50,549 bases of DNA from Fidelibacterota bacterium (lineage in GTDB: Bacteria; Fidelibacterota; UBA2242; JAFGTP01), in contig JAFGTP010000038.1 in the NCBI GenBank assembly GCA_016934035.1, positions 1-50,549 on the forward strand, read 5' to 3'. The position numbers were made by a program, and so were the translations under genes. The notes beneath the pieces were generated by a model. The model saw only the letters and a program-made list of their open reading frames with translations, was not told where the DNA came from and searched no databases. Below are positions 35,455 to 44,811 of the stretch, piece by piece; the first letter of the stretch is position 1, and each line of letters starts with the position of its first letter.

Positions 35455-36633
35455 TCAGATGAACCTGACGTTCACCCTTTTTAAGTATTGATCTTCTAAA
35501 ATTTTGATTATATCACGAATAATTGTTTTGCGAATAGCCAGATCCCCAGGAATATTCGGGTCCTGGTGAACTTCATTAATTTTGGTCCCTACAATAAATT
35601 CAATGATATCACTGTTTAGCAAATGATTGACGACTTTTACGGCCGCATTACTGTTTTTATTGCTGCTTTTGCCCTCTTGCAACAGGCTTCTGACATGAAC
35701 CATGGTGATAATTCCTTCAGTAATCAGGTCAACACCTGCCATGGCGGAATCGGGGGGTACATTGGGGTCAAGGTTGCTGATATTGACTTTCACTTCCAGA
35801 TCCAGTTCCCGGGAAATGATTTTCGCTGTTGTGCCGCCGCAAATGATTTTTTTGCCATCAAACAAAGCCACAGCCCTTGCCATTTCAGAATCTTTGCTCT
35901 TATCAAAAGGCGGTCCTGTTACTACCAGAGTCCGGCGCGGCAAACGGCTATAAATCACACCACAGGTTGTGTCGTCTTTGCATTTGAAATGGTCATTGGT
36001 CTTGGATCGAAGGACAATATTTTTGGATAAATCAGCAGCTGAGATAGAAGAATTTTCCAAAATTTGATTTTCAACAAAAGTAATCACTTTTTCCCGGGTC
36101 CAGCCAAAGGGATGGTTCGGCGTACCCATGCCCGACTGTGTCACACCATCACTGAAATAAATAATCCGATCATTCTTCGACAATTTGAAAGAATACAAAT
36201 TGAGATAATCATTTTTATATTCTCCCAGTATTTTGTGGGTGATAACGGAACCATCGTCAATGATTTTGTTACTGCGAACAAACAGAAAACGCGGATTGCC
36301 ATACTCGATCACACTGACATGATGGCTCTCTTCAATATCAACAATTGTAAAAGTTGAATAAGAAATTCTGCGCACCTTGCACACCGGCAGGGTTTTCATG
36401 ATGATTTCTGCAATTTGGGTCACTTCCACCTTTTGGGCAGCCAGATTTTTAGCCATGGAAGAGGTCAACGTGGCCAGCACTGAGGCTTTTATGCCACTTC
36501 CCAATCCATCCGATAATACAGAAATAATACGATTTTCTTCTGTAACTTTGTGAAAAATAAAGGCATCACCGGCTATCAGTTGATGGTATTTCGGCTCCTG
36601 ATAATAATTAATTTCCAGGTAACGGTTATTCAT
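35455..36633 (-). CDS. SpoIIE-type protein phosphatase of the hydrogenase cluster
   Basis: About 392 residues. The N-terminal PP2C/SpoIIE domain (about 1-215) has metal-site motifs VLSDGLGSGIKAS and IIYFSDGVTQSG. The C-terminal domain (about 225-392) contains FDGKKIICGGTTAKI and NVPPDSAMAGVDLITEG, a pattern seen in phosphatases beside [FeFe]-hydrogenase genes of anaerobes. It is likely to relay the signal of the sensory hydrogenase next to it, though its target is unknown. The frame allows a start at 36651. The ATG at 36633 gives a compact 8-base overlap with the upstream stop, and either is possible. Confidence 0.88.
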   Translation of the reverse strand: MNNRYLEINYYQEPKYHQLIAGDAFIFHKVTEENRIISVLSDGLGSGIKASVLATLTSSMAKNLAAQKVEVTQIAEIIMKTLPVCKVRRISYSTFTIVDIEESHHVSVIEYGNPRFLFVRSNKIIDDGSVITHKILGEYKNDYLNLYSFKLSKNDRIIYFSDGVTQSGMGTPNHPFGWTREKVITFVENQILENSSISAADLSKNIVLRSKTNDHFKCKDDTTCGVIYSRLPRRTLVVTGPPFDKSKDSEMARAVALFDGKKIICGGTTAKIISRELDLEVKVNISNLDPNVPPDSAMAGVDLITEGIITMVHVRSLLQEGKSSNKNSNAAVKVVNHLLNSDIIEFIVGTKINEVHQDPNIPGDLAIRKTIIRDIIKILEDQYLKRVNVRFI

Positions 36634-38347
36634 CCTTGGCCCCATGGTCAAAGGATTTCAAAATCGAACTGAGAATCACTTCTGTTTCTGAAGCATTTTC
36701 TCCAAGGAGATAGGCAATTTTTTGAACGGTTGTAAGGTTTTTCTCAATGACATTCCGTGTCTTTTTAATAATCACGGATTTTTGAATTGACGGTACCGTA
36801 ATATCCTGGATGATACAACCAATGACATGGTGCTTTTCAATATTAAACAGAGAAATATTGTGGACCGCATTATTGTAAGCGATTTCCTTATCGATCAGTT
36901 CATTGCCGCTTTCCAGTATATTTTTAAACAATGGGTAATAGGAAACAATTTTTTCCAGTGCAGCCCCTTCCATGCCGGGGTTCGCTTCATAAATCATTAC
37001 AGTCTCTTCGCCGAAAAGTGTGGCAAAATTTCGATTACAATCAACAATTTTCAAATCAGCATTGACAATGACAACGCCTGAAGGCATTGTTTTCATCAAG
37101 GCATTGGCTTTTTTCTGGGCCAGTTGTTTGGTATAGGAGACACACATGGTCTTTTCTGCTTTACCGGCCAACATTGCCGCCGCAAAATCACGGCAGGTAT
37201 CATATCCGCATCCTCCACAATTCAGTTCATCAGACTGATGATACTTTCCCACTGAGCGCAAAATCTCTGCTGTTTCGATGTCACTGAAATATTCATCAAC
37301 AATGGGTTGATTCTGATAAGAGGTACTAATATTGATTCTCGGTTTTCCCGGTCTATTTTCTGGTTTATAGTCTCGATTCGAAACCACCTGGAAACGCTTT
37401 TCCACGGTCGAAATGTGCCGGGTGGTTCCAGGACCATTGATACATCCGCCACTGCAAGCCAATAATTCCAGAAATATGGATTTATCTGTCTTAAAATTTT
37501 CCAGATCGTTGATTGACTTTTTAATTTGATCAATGCCTGTCAAAGCCATATACAGCGGGTCCTTCAGAGAACAGTTGGCTTTGATACCGGCAATCATTCC
37601 GCCATCAATCGGATAAAGGCTGCCTGCTTCGGCCATTTCCGGTACAAATCGGAATTCCTCAAGGCAAACACCTTTTTTTAACCGGACATTTTTTCGGTCA
37701 AAATATTTTTTCAATTCACTAAAAGTTATGGCTGCATCCACTAAATCCGGATTATCAGCCACCTCCTGCTTTTTGCTAACACAGGGACCGATAAAAACAA
37801 TTTTAATATCCTCACCGAAATCCTGGCGTAGCAATTTAGCATGGGCCATTAAGGGAGAATAAAGTGTCGATAAAAAAGAGATATATTGCGGTTTGTATTT
37901 ACAAATATATCGGACAATGGTCGGGCAGGCTGAAGATATTTTGATAATCTGTTTTTCCACCACATCCAGCCTATTGCCAATATGGACCGAAACTTCCTGA
38001 GCACCTAGGGCTGTTTCAGACACTTCATCAAAGCCAATTTCTTTGAGAGCTCGAATTAATTCGGAATAATGAACCTCGGAAAATTCACTGACAAAAGAAG
38101 GAGCGATGGAAGCAAAAGTCTTATTGGATGAAGAAAGGATATGATCCAGGAGGGCCAGATCATCTCTGATTTTTTTTGCTTCCACCGGACAAGTTTCAAC
38201 ACAATGTCCACATAAAATACAACGTTCAGGGATTATTTCTGCATTGCCATCAATAATTTTAATGGCTTTAACAGGACATTGTCTCAGACATTTATAACAA
38301 TCCTGACATTCGGTTTTTTCTGTATATATGGGGTGAGGTAATTTCAT
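36626..38347 (-). CDS. Sensory [FeFe]-hydrogenase with PAS domain (HydS-like)
   Basis: The 573-residue protein starts with two [4Fe-4S] clusters (CQDCYKCLRQCP, CILCGHCVETCP). An H-cluster domain (about 75-330) follows, then an Fe-S domain (CGGCGYDTCRDFAAAM) and a PAS domain (about 425-530). The H-cluster motifs are altered: SSACP (138-142) replaces TSCCP, so the proton-relay Cys is Ala. GPCVSKK replaces MPCxxKK, and LLACSGGCINGPG keeps its two Cys. Loss of the relay Cys with retained ligands is known in sensory hydrogenases. It probably senses H2 or redox state and signals through the phosphatase. Confidence 0.92.
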   Translation of the reverse strand: MKLPHPIYTEKTECQDCYKCLRQCPVKAIKIIDGNAEIIPERCILCGHCVETCPVEAKKIRDDLALLDHILSSSNKTFASIAPSFVSEFSEVHYSELIRALKEIGFDEVSETALGAQEVSVHIGNRLDVVEKQIIKISSACPTIVRYICKYKPQYISFLSTLYSPLMAHAKLLRQDFGEDIKIVFIGPCVSKKQEVADNPDLVDAAITFSELKKYFDRKNVRLKKGVCLEEFRFVPEMAEAGSLYPIDGGMIAGIKANCSLKDPLYMALTGIDQIKKSINDLENFKTDKSIFLELLACSGGCINGPGTTRHISTVEKRFQVVSNRDYKPENRPGKPRINISTSYQNQPIVDEYFSDIETAEILRSVGKYHQSDELNCGGCGYDTCRDFAAAMLAGKAEKTMCVSYTKQLAQKKANALMKTMPSGVVIVNADLKIVDCNRNFATLFGEETVMIYEANPGMEGAALEKIVSYYPLFKNILESGNELIDKEIAYNNAVHNISLFNIEKHHVIGCIIQDITVPSIQKSVIIKKTRNVIEKNLTTVQKIAYLLGENASETEVILSSILKSFDHGAKDE

Positions 38348-38611
38348 TTATAACAGTTTTTCAGATAAAATTTTAATCAGTTTAACAGCGTCAATCTGAT
38401 GAAATATTTGATTATCAATTTTGATATTAGGGCCTTCTTTACACTTGTCCATGCAAAGATTTCCAATGAGTTCCACAGAATCCACCAGATTATTTTCCAG
38501 TAAAAATTCATTGATAAGAGTTACCAGCGTTGTATTTTTACGAGCGAAGCAGGAACTCCCCATGCAGAGTGCGATGATTGTTTTAGATTTTTTGTCAGTT
38601 TGTTTTTCCAT
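38348..38611 (-). CDS. Small thioredoxin-like [2Fe-2S] ferredoxin
   Basis: An 87-residue protein with the same fold signature as the C-terminus of HydA. Four Cys sit in a CMGSSC / CMDKCKEGP arrangement followed by a short helix. It directly abuts the sensory hydrogenase gene and is the first gene of the operon. It could pass electrons to or from the sensor (inference). The ribosome site is weak. Confidence 0.85.
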   Translation of the reverse strand: MEKQTDKKSKTIIALCMGSSCFARKNTTLVTLINEFLLENNLVDSVELIGNLCMDKCKEGPNIKIDNQIFHQIDAVKLIKILSEKLL

Positions 38612-38631
38612 TTATTTCATTTGTTATTTTA

Positions 38632-38654
38632 TTCACATCGTTATTTATTTCACA
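38632..38654. promoter_or_regulatory. Paired TTCACA direct repeats before the hydrogenase operon
   Basis: TTCACA occurs at 38632-38637 and 38649-38654, exactly 17 bases apart, 21-43 bases upstream of the operon's first codon. Read on the minus strand these are TGTGAA half-sites, as found in operators for Rex or CRP/FNR-type proteins. They are in direct, not inverted, order, so the binding protein is unclear. Confidence 0.3.
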
Positions 38655-38777
38655 GTAATATAATAAACATAAATAAACAAAACAAAGATTTTCCAAATTT
38701 TTCATGCTTATTGACCTCATATCTAAAAAAAACTGTCCTTCAAAAATAAAATTTTTGGCTTCTTATGTTTCATTTGA

Positions 38778-38806
38778 TTGACATTAGCAGTTTGAATCCA
38801 TAATTT
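38778..38806 (+). promoter_or_regulatory. Possible sigma-70 promoter of the T9SS-sorted protein
   Basis: A perfect -35 TTGACA is followed after 17 bases by TAATTT, about 65 bases before the ATG at 38871. The -10 box is poor, and this phylum may use a different -10 consensus. Confidence 0.3.
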
Positions 38807-38870
38807 TCGTCGATTAAATAATTTTTTATAATTACTTTTTTTTCAAAAAAAATCTTAATAAGGAGTGAAT

Positions 38871-41800
38871 ATGCGGAAGTTTTTAAAAGCTTTTTTGGTG
38901 ATTTTTTTGTTATTGTTTGCCTCTCAATCTCTGACTTTTGCAAAGACAAAAAAGGAAAAAATTAATATTCTGCCACAACCTTTTTCCTTTTCACCGCAGT
39001 ATCTGAGTAAGACCACCGGTGATATCATTTTGGAGGAAGGATTTGAAAATTATTCCAACGGTGGCTGGAGTACGATTGATAATGATGGTGATGGAAAAAC
39101 CTGGGCCCTTTATGTTGAACAACCACCCGGGGATACCTTGGCCCACACCGGCATAAAAGCCGCCGGTTGTGAATATAATTCATCCGGCAATGATGATTAT
39201 TTTGTTACTCCGCAAATTGCACTACCTTCTACCGGATCTGCGGTTTTTTCCTTCTGGGCCAAATCCCATTCAGCCAGTTATCCCGAAGCCTTTAATGTCA
39301 AAATTTCCAACAGCGGCAGAGAAGCCTCAGACTTTACTTTTACCCTGCAGGCCATACCCAGTGCTCCGGCCACCTGGACCCTCTACCAGTATGACCTCGG
39401 CGCCTTTAAAGGAAACACCGTCTACCTGGCCCTTCAATGCGTTTCAGTTGATAAATGGTATCTCTGGGCAGATGACTTTAAATGCGAAGTAGAATCCGGA
39501 AATATTGATATACCCGAAATTCTGTCAGCATCCTATGGCCCGCCGGCGAATGCCGACACTTGGGAAAAATTTATTATACCCATGACCGCAGCTACTTTTG
39601 GCGTCACTGATACCGAATTCAATGCGGCGATGCAGCAAATCAGTATGATTCGCATACGCACGGAGATGCATGATGGCGGCGACTACGGCGCTATTGACAA
39701 TGTTAGGCTCGGCAGTACATTTTCCTCATATTTTACCTCCAATACAGAAGAATGGAGTGCCAGTGGTGACGGAACAATGAGTTGGGAACCTACCGGCGGA
39801 TTTAGCGGCGGATATCTCAAAATTTCTGACTGGGCCTCCGGGGACTGGCATTGGGCAGTGGCTCCGGCTTCCTGGACGGGAAACCTGAGTTCCCTCATTG
39901 GTCAAAATTTTGAGTTTTACTGCATGACCAATTATCCCGATTACGCCGCTGTTGTGGAATTTCATACCGGTGACGCGAATCGCATTGTCCTTTCCTCCGG
40001 TTCCGTTTCATTGACACCCGGAGCAACAACCCAACTGAAAGTCGCGCTGGTGCCGACACCGGCTGCGAATATTGTGGTCAATTTATCCTCATCGAATACC
40101 GGGGTTTTGAATGTTCCGTCCAGTGTGACGGTCGGCACTGTCGGATATGCTACAGTCACTGTTACTGCCGGCACCATCACAGAAGAATCCAGTGCAGTGG
40201 TCACTGCTTCAACAAGCGGCTATACCACCTCGAGAATAACTTTTACCGTGACACCCGGAAGCAGTGATGACTGGACCAGCCAGCAGAGTACTCAATATGA
40301 TACACCGGAAGCTGATATTGTCGTCAGGACCGGAGATATTGATAATTTAAATTTCGGATGGCCTATCGGATTTGACCCATTTTCCGGCAACAACACGCCA
40401 ATCCATAGTTTCCCCTGGACTGTTGACCCCACTGATGCTGAAGGAACCGATCGAATCATGGTTGTCTCAAGCTATAATGGTAATCCCCCTCATGGACAGG
40501 ATGGTTATACCAATACAACTTCAAGACCAGACAACTATCCTCAACCGGTTACCCTTGCCTACAACCTGAACGGAGTGATCATCACATCAGCCGCTTTGCA
40601 GATTTTTGTGGATGACTTCCAGGCCCCGAATTTTCATGCAAATTACCAGGTAACCATTGATAACATCAGAATTCCAGTACTGGAATCCATTATCAATTCA
40701 CTTTCTCAGACGGGGCCCATTGGCAAAATGATCAGCGTGAGTATTCCCAGTCAATATTTAAGTCTTTTTAACGATGGTGAATTTGAAATACTGTTTGATG
40801 ATCCGATCACAGGCGCCGGTGACGGGTTTGCCATTGATTTTGTAAAATTACTGATCAATCCGCGGACTTACACCTATACCGGGACCATTACTGGAAAAGT
40901 GACCGATGAAGCAACCGGAACTGCCATTTCCGGGGCTACTGTTTCTGCCTCCGGGATTGTGACAACGACCACCAATTCAAATGGCGATTACACCTTAAGT
41001 AGTGTGCCGGCCGGAATAAATTATGTCGAAGTCAGTAAATCAGGCTATGCGACCGAAGGAACCAATGTTGATCTGCAAGCTGATGAAACCGAAACCGTCA
41101 ACTTTACGCTGGGTACCAGTGATGATTTATCGACATTAAAAGGACAGGTGACCAATGCCCTTAACGGAGAACCGATTGAGGGTGCTGTGGTCCAGGTGGC
41201 CGGGCTCAGTGATATCACTGACAGCAATGGTAATTACGAAATCCAAAATGTACCTCCTGGAGAGCTGACGGCCAACTTTTATGGTCTGCCAACAACCGGA
41301 AACGCGCCCTTGACCGTCAATTTTTATGATAATTCAGCCAGTGATGCTCAGACTGTCACCGCAGGCGCCGAAGGATTTGCCGGATACAGCAACAGCCAGG
41401 TCATTATTACGGCAGGTTCAACTGTGACCCTGGATATCTCACTCTCTCCTGTTCTGACATCGGGAAAAATGCGTTTTGTACTAAACTGGGATGATGATCC
41501 TCGTGATGTGGATTCACATCTTTATACACCCGAAATTGAAGGTTTTACCCGTCACATCTACTGGAGCAATAAGGGCAATGAAAGCGAGGCCCCCTTCGCT
41601 ACCCTGGACCACGATGACACGGACGGATATGGCCCGGAGACCACGACAATTCATGATTTTTTCCCCGGGAAATATTCCTACTGGATTTATAAATACACCG
41701 GTAACCAGGAATTGTCACAATCCAACTCCGTGGTCCAAATCTACGGAGAAAATGGTCTGATAAGGACATTAAATGTACCCAGTGGCGGAAGCGAAAGATG

Positions 41801-43034
41801 GTGGCATGTCTGTGATGTGGAGGGTGCGACCCAGACCATTACCATTGTGAACCAACTGAAAGAGGATGTCGAGGTCTCAACGCCCAATTCTGTTGCAGAA
41901 GAAAAAATTGAAATTTCTTCTGTTTTGGCAAAAGCAGCCAATCCTGTCAATTCATGGTACTGGACCTTTGGCGACGGTTCTTCAAGTTCCGAGCAACATC
42001 CGACCCACATTTATACAAACGAAGGCTCCTACACCGTAACCCTGACCATTTCTGACGGTATTAATTCGAAAACTGAAACCAAAACCAATTACATTATTGT
42101 ACAAAATGCAATCGCCGGACTCATCGCCCACTATCCTTTCTCAGGCAATGCCAATGACGCAAGCGGCAATGGCTACCACGGCGAAGTCTTTGGCCCAGCT
42201 TCCTCCTATGACCGGTATAATAATTTCAATTCCGCTTATTATTTTGACGGAGTTGACGACCGGATCAAATTGCCCCATGATGTTGTCAACGGGCTGAATG
42301 ATTTTACCATGATTTTCTGGATCAACACGACTCAATCCTCTGGTGACAAATATTTCTTTACTGCTGTCGATCCATCGGGTTACAACGAACTTTTATTCGG
42401 TATTGAAGGTGGCCGACCTGCCAGCTATGTTGAAGATAATTCCTATAGTTACAATCAGCAGGTTGCCGACGGCGCCTGGCACCAAATTATCTATTCAAGG
42501 TCCGGAACAACGATTAAATGCCATGTTGATGGTGTTTTCATTGATGAAGATACATCAATTCCTTCCAGTACACTCACGATACCGGAAAATGCCTTGTGGC
42601 TGGGCGGCGATCAGGACGCTGTGGGCGATGGCTGGGACCAGACGCAGCAATTCGGCGGATATCTTGATGATATTCAGATTTACAATGTGATGCTAAATGA
42701 CGGACAAATTGCCAATATCTATAACATCGGACGGGTTGCAATTGAGGATGAATTTGAAACCGTGATTCCGGAGTCCTATTCATTATCACAAAACTATCCG
42801 AACCCTTTTAATCCTACCACAACCATTCAGTATACATTGAAAAATTCTGTGAATGTCAAACTCACTGTTTTTGACTTAAATGGTAAAGTGATTCAGGAAT
42901 TAGTGAACAAGCATCAAATTGCCGGTACCTACTTTGTATCCTGGAATGCAGGAAATAATCCTTCCGGCATTTATATCGTTAGATTGGAAACGTCTGATTT
43001 TATGACCTCCCGCAAAATGATGTTTATGAAATAG
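38871..43034 (+). CDS. Large secreted multidomain protein with T9SS C-terminal sorting domain
   Basis: About 1387 residues. A signal peptide spans 1-24. A choice-of-anchor/MAM-like jelly roll (about 50-205) and a second carbohydrate-type domain follow. A bacterial Ig-like region (about 390-470), two carboxypeptidase-regulatory-like domains (ITGKVTDEATGTAISGATV and LKGQVTNALNGEPIEGAVV) and a YfaP-like domain (FVLNWDDDPRDVDSHL) come next. A PKD domain (YWTFGDGSSSSEQHPTH) and a LamG/concanavalin-like domain (about 1085-1280) precede the C-terminal sorting domain with SQNYPNPFNPTTTIQY and GIYIVRLE. It is likely exported and anchored outside the cell. ATG at 38871 was chosen over the in-frame GTG at 38865, since AGGAG lies five bases before the ATG. 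Confidence 0.93.
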   Translation: MRKFLKAFLVIFLLLFASQSLTFAKTKKEKINILPQPFSFSPQYLSKTTGDIILEEGFENYSNGGWSTIDNDGDGKTWALYVEQPPGDTLAHTGIKAAGCEYNSSGNDDYFVTPQIALPSTGSAVFSFWAKSHSASYPEAFNVKISNSGREASDFTFTLQAIPSAPATWTLYQYDLGAFKGNTVYLALQCVSVDKWYLWADDFKCEVESGNIDIPEILSASYGPPANADTWEKFIIPMTAATFGVTDTEFNAAMQQISMIRIRTEMHDGGDYGAIDNVRLGSTFSSYFTSNTEEWSASGDGTMSWEPTGGFSGGYLKISDWASGDWHWAVAPASWTGNLSSLIGQNFEFYCMTNYPDYAAVVEFHTGDANRIVLSSGSVSLTPGATTQLKVALVPTPAANIVVNLSSSNTGVLNVPSSVTVGTVGYATVTVTAGTITEESSAVVTASTSGYTTSRITFTVTPGSSDDWTSQQSTQYDTPEADIVVRTGDIDNLNFGWPIGFDPFSGNNTPIHSFPWTVDPTDAEGTDRIMVVSSYNGNPPHGQDGYTNTTSRPDNYPQPVTLAYNLNGVIITSAALQIFVDDFQAPNFHANYQVTIDNIRIPVLESIINSLSQTGPIGKMISVSIPSQYLSLFNDGEFEILFDDPITGAGDGFAIDFVKLLINPRTYTYTGTITGKVTDEATGTAISGATVSASGIVTTTTNSNGDYTLSSVPAGINYVEVSKSGYATEGTNVDLQADETETVNFTLGTSDDLSTLKGQVTNALNGEPIEGAVVQVAGLSDITDSNGNYEIQNVPPGELTANFYGLPTTGNAPLTVNFYDNSASDAQTVTAGAEGFAGYSNSQVIITAGSTVTLDISLSPVLTSGKMRFVLNWDDDPRDVDSHLYTPEIEGFTRHIYWSNKGNESEAPFATLDHDDTDGYGPETTTIHDFFPGKYSYWIYKYTGNQELSQSNSVVQIYGENGLIRTLNVPSGGSERWWHVCDVEGATQTITIVNQLKEDVEVSTPNSVAEEKIEISSVLAKAANPVNSWYWTFGDGSSSSEQHPTHIYTNEGSYTVTLTISDGINSKTETKTNYIIVQNAIAGLIAHYPFSGNANDASGNGYHGEVFGPASSYDRYNNFNSAYYFDGVDDRIKLPHDVVNGLNDFTMIFWINTTQSSGDKYFFTAVDPSGYNELLFGIEGGRPASYVEDNSYSYNQQVADGAWHQIIYSRSGTTIKCHVDGVFIDEDTSIPSSTLTIPENALWLGGDQDAVGDGWDQTQQFGGYLDDIQIYNVMLNDGQIANIYNIGRVAIEDEFETVIPESYSLSQNYPNPFNPTTTIQYTLKNSVNVKLTVFDLNGKVIQELVNKHQIAGTYFVSWNAGNNPSGIYIVRLETSDFMTSRKMMFMK

Positions 43035-43053
43035 CCCTTCTAAAATGAACCTT

Positions 43054-43086
43054 AAAAAGCCCCGAAAATTATCGGGGCTTTTTATT
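43054..43086 (+). terminator. Rho-independent terminator
   Basis: The 12-bp stem AAAAAGCCCCGA/TCGGGGCTTTTT has a 6-base loop and a trailing T run, 20 bases past the stop of the secreted protein gene. Confidence 0.92.
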
Positions 43087-43381
43087 ATTATCCTTTCTGC
43101 ACAATATCGAAAATTATTGCCTCTGGAAAAAAAATGAATACAGGACTGAATTTACAGAATCTGAAATGGAGCAGGAATTAGCCGGCCGTCCTGGATGTTA
43201 CATGTTGCATAATAATAAATTGTTAGATTTGTGGGCCCCCGGGGATTTGAACCCCGAACCGACGGATTATGAGATTGCCTAAGTTCACCCGAGAATTAAA
43301 TTTCGGTATCCTACCGGTATCCAAAATGGCTCTATTTTTTACAGTTTTTGGGATAAAAATTTATTATCTGATTAGTATAAC
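43087..43381. other. Non-coding junction between chromosome and island
   Basis: No gene is seen. The stretch holds the tRNA-Met 3' remnant (43232-43273), then an 8-base direct repeat CGGTATCC (43304-43311 and 43315-43322) separated by three bases. Such short repeats beside an attachment core can be integrase arm sites, but that is speculative. Confidence 0.6.
43232..43273 (-). repeat. tRNA-Met(CAT) 3' half: attachment-site remnant
   Basis: Read on the minus strand, this is an exact 3' half of a tRNA. It has anticodon loop CTCATAA with CAT, anticodon stem 3' strand TCCGT, a 5-base variable loop and a perfect 5-bp T stem CGGGG/CCCCG around TTCAAAT. Acceptor 3' strand GGGGCCC and discriminator A follow. 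The anticodon 5' stem, D arm and acceptor 5' strand are absent: the bases before the loop are GCAAT, which do not pair. Cutting at the anticodon loop is where tyrosine integrases recombine. The intact tRNA should lie at the far end of the island, beyond the right edge. Confidence 0.8.
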
Positions 43382-44776
43382 TTATGAAATTATTAATTCG
43401 ATCAGGTCTTTTGTTTTCATTATTTCATGAGCAAAGAAATAGTTTATTTCTTCGTTTAAACTAGTAATTGTATCCACATCAAATCTTTTTTCGATTCTTA
43501 TAGCAAAATTGGGCTTTAAATTATGGGTTTTCGAGAATTCAATCTCTTTTTCAGTAAATAATCTTCCTGAATTATGTTTTTTAAGCCCGGATTCCATTTC
43601 AAAAATTACTGTATTTCTAAAATCCTGATATTTTTCCTTAATAAAATTAATACTATCCAATACACCATCTGCCTGAACTTCTTTTATTTCTTTTGGATAA
43701 CCAGGTATTAAACTCCAAACAAAATTGTCCATTGGTAAATATTGAATTTTATAATATAATGAAAATTTGAAGCCATCAATGCTTTGGCAGACTTCATTAA
43801 ATTTTTTTGGAGAATTTTTAATTTTCTTAATCATCAAATTGACTGATGATTTTACTTCAGAATTTATTGATAATTCAATTCCATTAACTCTATAGTTAAA
43901 ATTAATATTTGGATAAGTGTTTACATGTTTCTTTGATTCATTATTATAAAAATAAAAAGCACTCCAGGTATCAGGATATTTTATGTTGATCTTGGCTAAT
44001 TTTGAATCCATTTTTTGAGAGAATTTATCGTTAATCAAAGAATATAAGGAATCCATAAATTTTATCGTTTTACGATTAAAATAGCGTTTAAAATCCAGAT
44101 AGTCCGTATCTGATACTTGCCCCAATGAATCAAGCATTAGAAAATCATTATGTGTAAATCCTGAAAACTTGGCAATTCCTACTAATTCTAGTAGATCACA
44201 AAAATTTTTAATTAAAAACTCGTCTAATTTATTTATAGAAGGTTTATTCAATAAGACTTTAAAATTTTCGTTTAAATCTTCCCAAATAATTGTCCGTTTT
44301 TGCGTTGCTGTTCCCAGGTAGTGTTTTATATGGCTTTCAATCTGTTCTTCAATTAACGGGCTTTGTGTTTTCACCTCAATTAGTACAACATGGTTTTTAT
44401 TATAAATACATCCATCCGGCCGACTCATATTTACATCATAATCGGGATTAAATTTTCGCTGTGTTGAATCAGAAATTATGGATAACATAATTCTGTTTTC
44501 CACATTCCTAAAGTCATTTGAATTTGAAACCTGAAATTCATAATTGAATGTAGCAGGGTTATCATTGATTTGAAGTATTTTTAAAAAGGTTTTTAACACT
44601 GCATCAGAACAATGCTGAAATAAATTGAAAAGTGCTTTGGTAATATCATTTTCAAGATGATGAATTTTCATTTTTCCAGCGTTGCTGTTTAGAAGATTTT
44701 CTTCAAAAATTTTTACACCTTGATGCCAGAATATATTTGAGTACTTTTCATTCACATTCAATATCCTTCGTTGCAT
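43382..44776 (-). CDS. PD-(D/E)XK nuclease-like protein, unknown family
   Basis: A 464-residue protein that I do not recognise as a whole. The N-terminal third looks like a PD-(D/E)XK nuclease. Helix LENDITKALFNLF (41-53, with Glu 42) is followed by RPDGCIY (Asp 121) and VVLIEVKTQ (Glu 134, Lys 136), the spacing of an active D-x(12)-ExK site. Residues 170-464 are an all-new region with no motif I can place, and may recognise a target. It is the last gene of a leftward three-gene operon. Linkage to a restriction locus on an island suggests defence. An alternative start is the GTG eight codons in, which has AAGGA before it. Confidence 0.7.
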   Translation of the reverse strand: MQRRILNVNEKYSNIFWHQGVKIFEENLLNSNAGKMKIHHLENDITKALFNLFQHCSDAVLKTFLKILQINDNPATFNYEFQVSNSNDFRNVENRIMLSIISDSTQRKFNPDYDVNMSRPDGCIYNKNHVVLIEVKTQSPLIEEQIESHIKHYLGTATQKRTIIWEDLNENFKVLLNKPSINKLDEFLIKNFCDLLELVGIAKFSGFTHNDFLMLDSLGQVSDTDYLDFKRYFNRKTIKFMDSLYSLINDKFSQKMDSKLAKINIKYPDTWSAFYFYNNESKKHVNTYPNINFNYRVNGIELSINSEVKSSVNLMIKKIKNSPKKFNEVCQSIDGFKFSLYYKIQYLPMDNFVWSLIPGYPKEIKEVQADGVLDSINFIKEKYQDFRNTVIFEMESGLKKHNSGRLFTEKEIEFSKTHNLKPNFAIRIEKRFDVDTITSLNEEINYFFAHEIMKTKDLIELIIS

Positions 44777-44811
44777 TTATAATCGATAATTTATACTCAA
44801 ACTCTAAATTT

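Noticed and set aside
43126..43283. Open frame reading through the tRNA-Met remnant (WAPGDLNPEPTDYEIA)
   Set aside because: This peptide is the familiar translation of a reversed tRNA. It has no ribosome site, and the tRNA half explains it fully.
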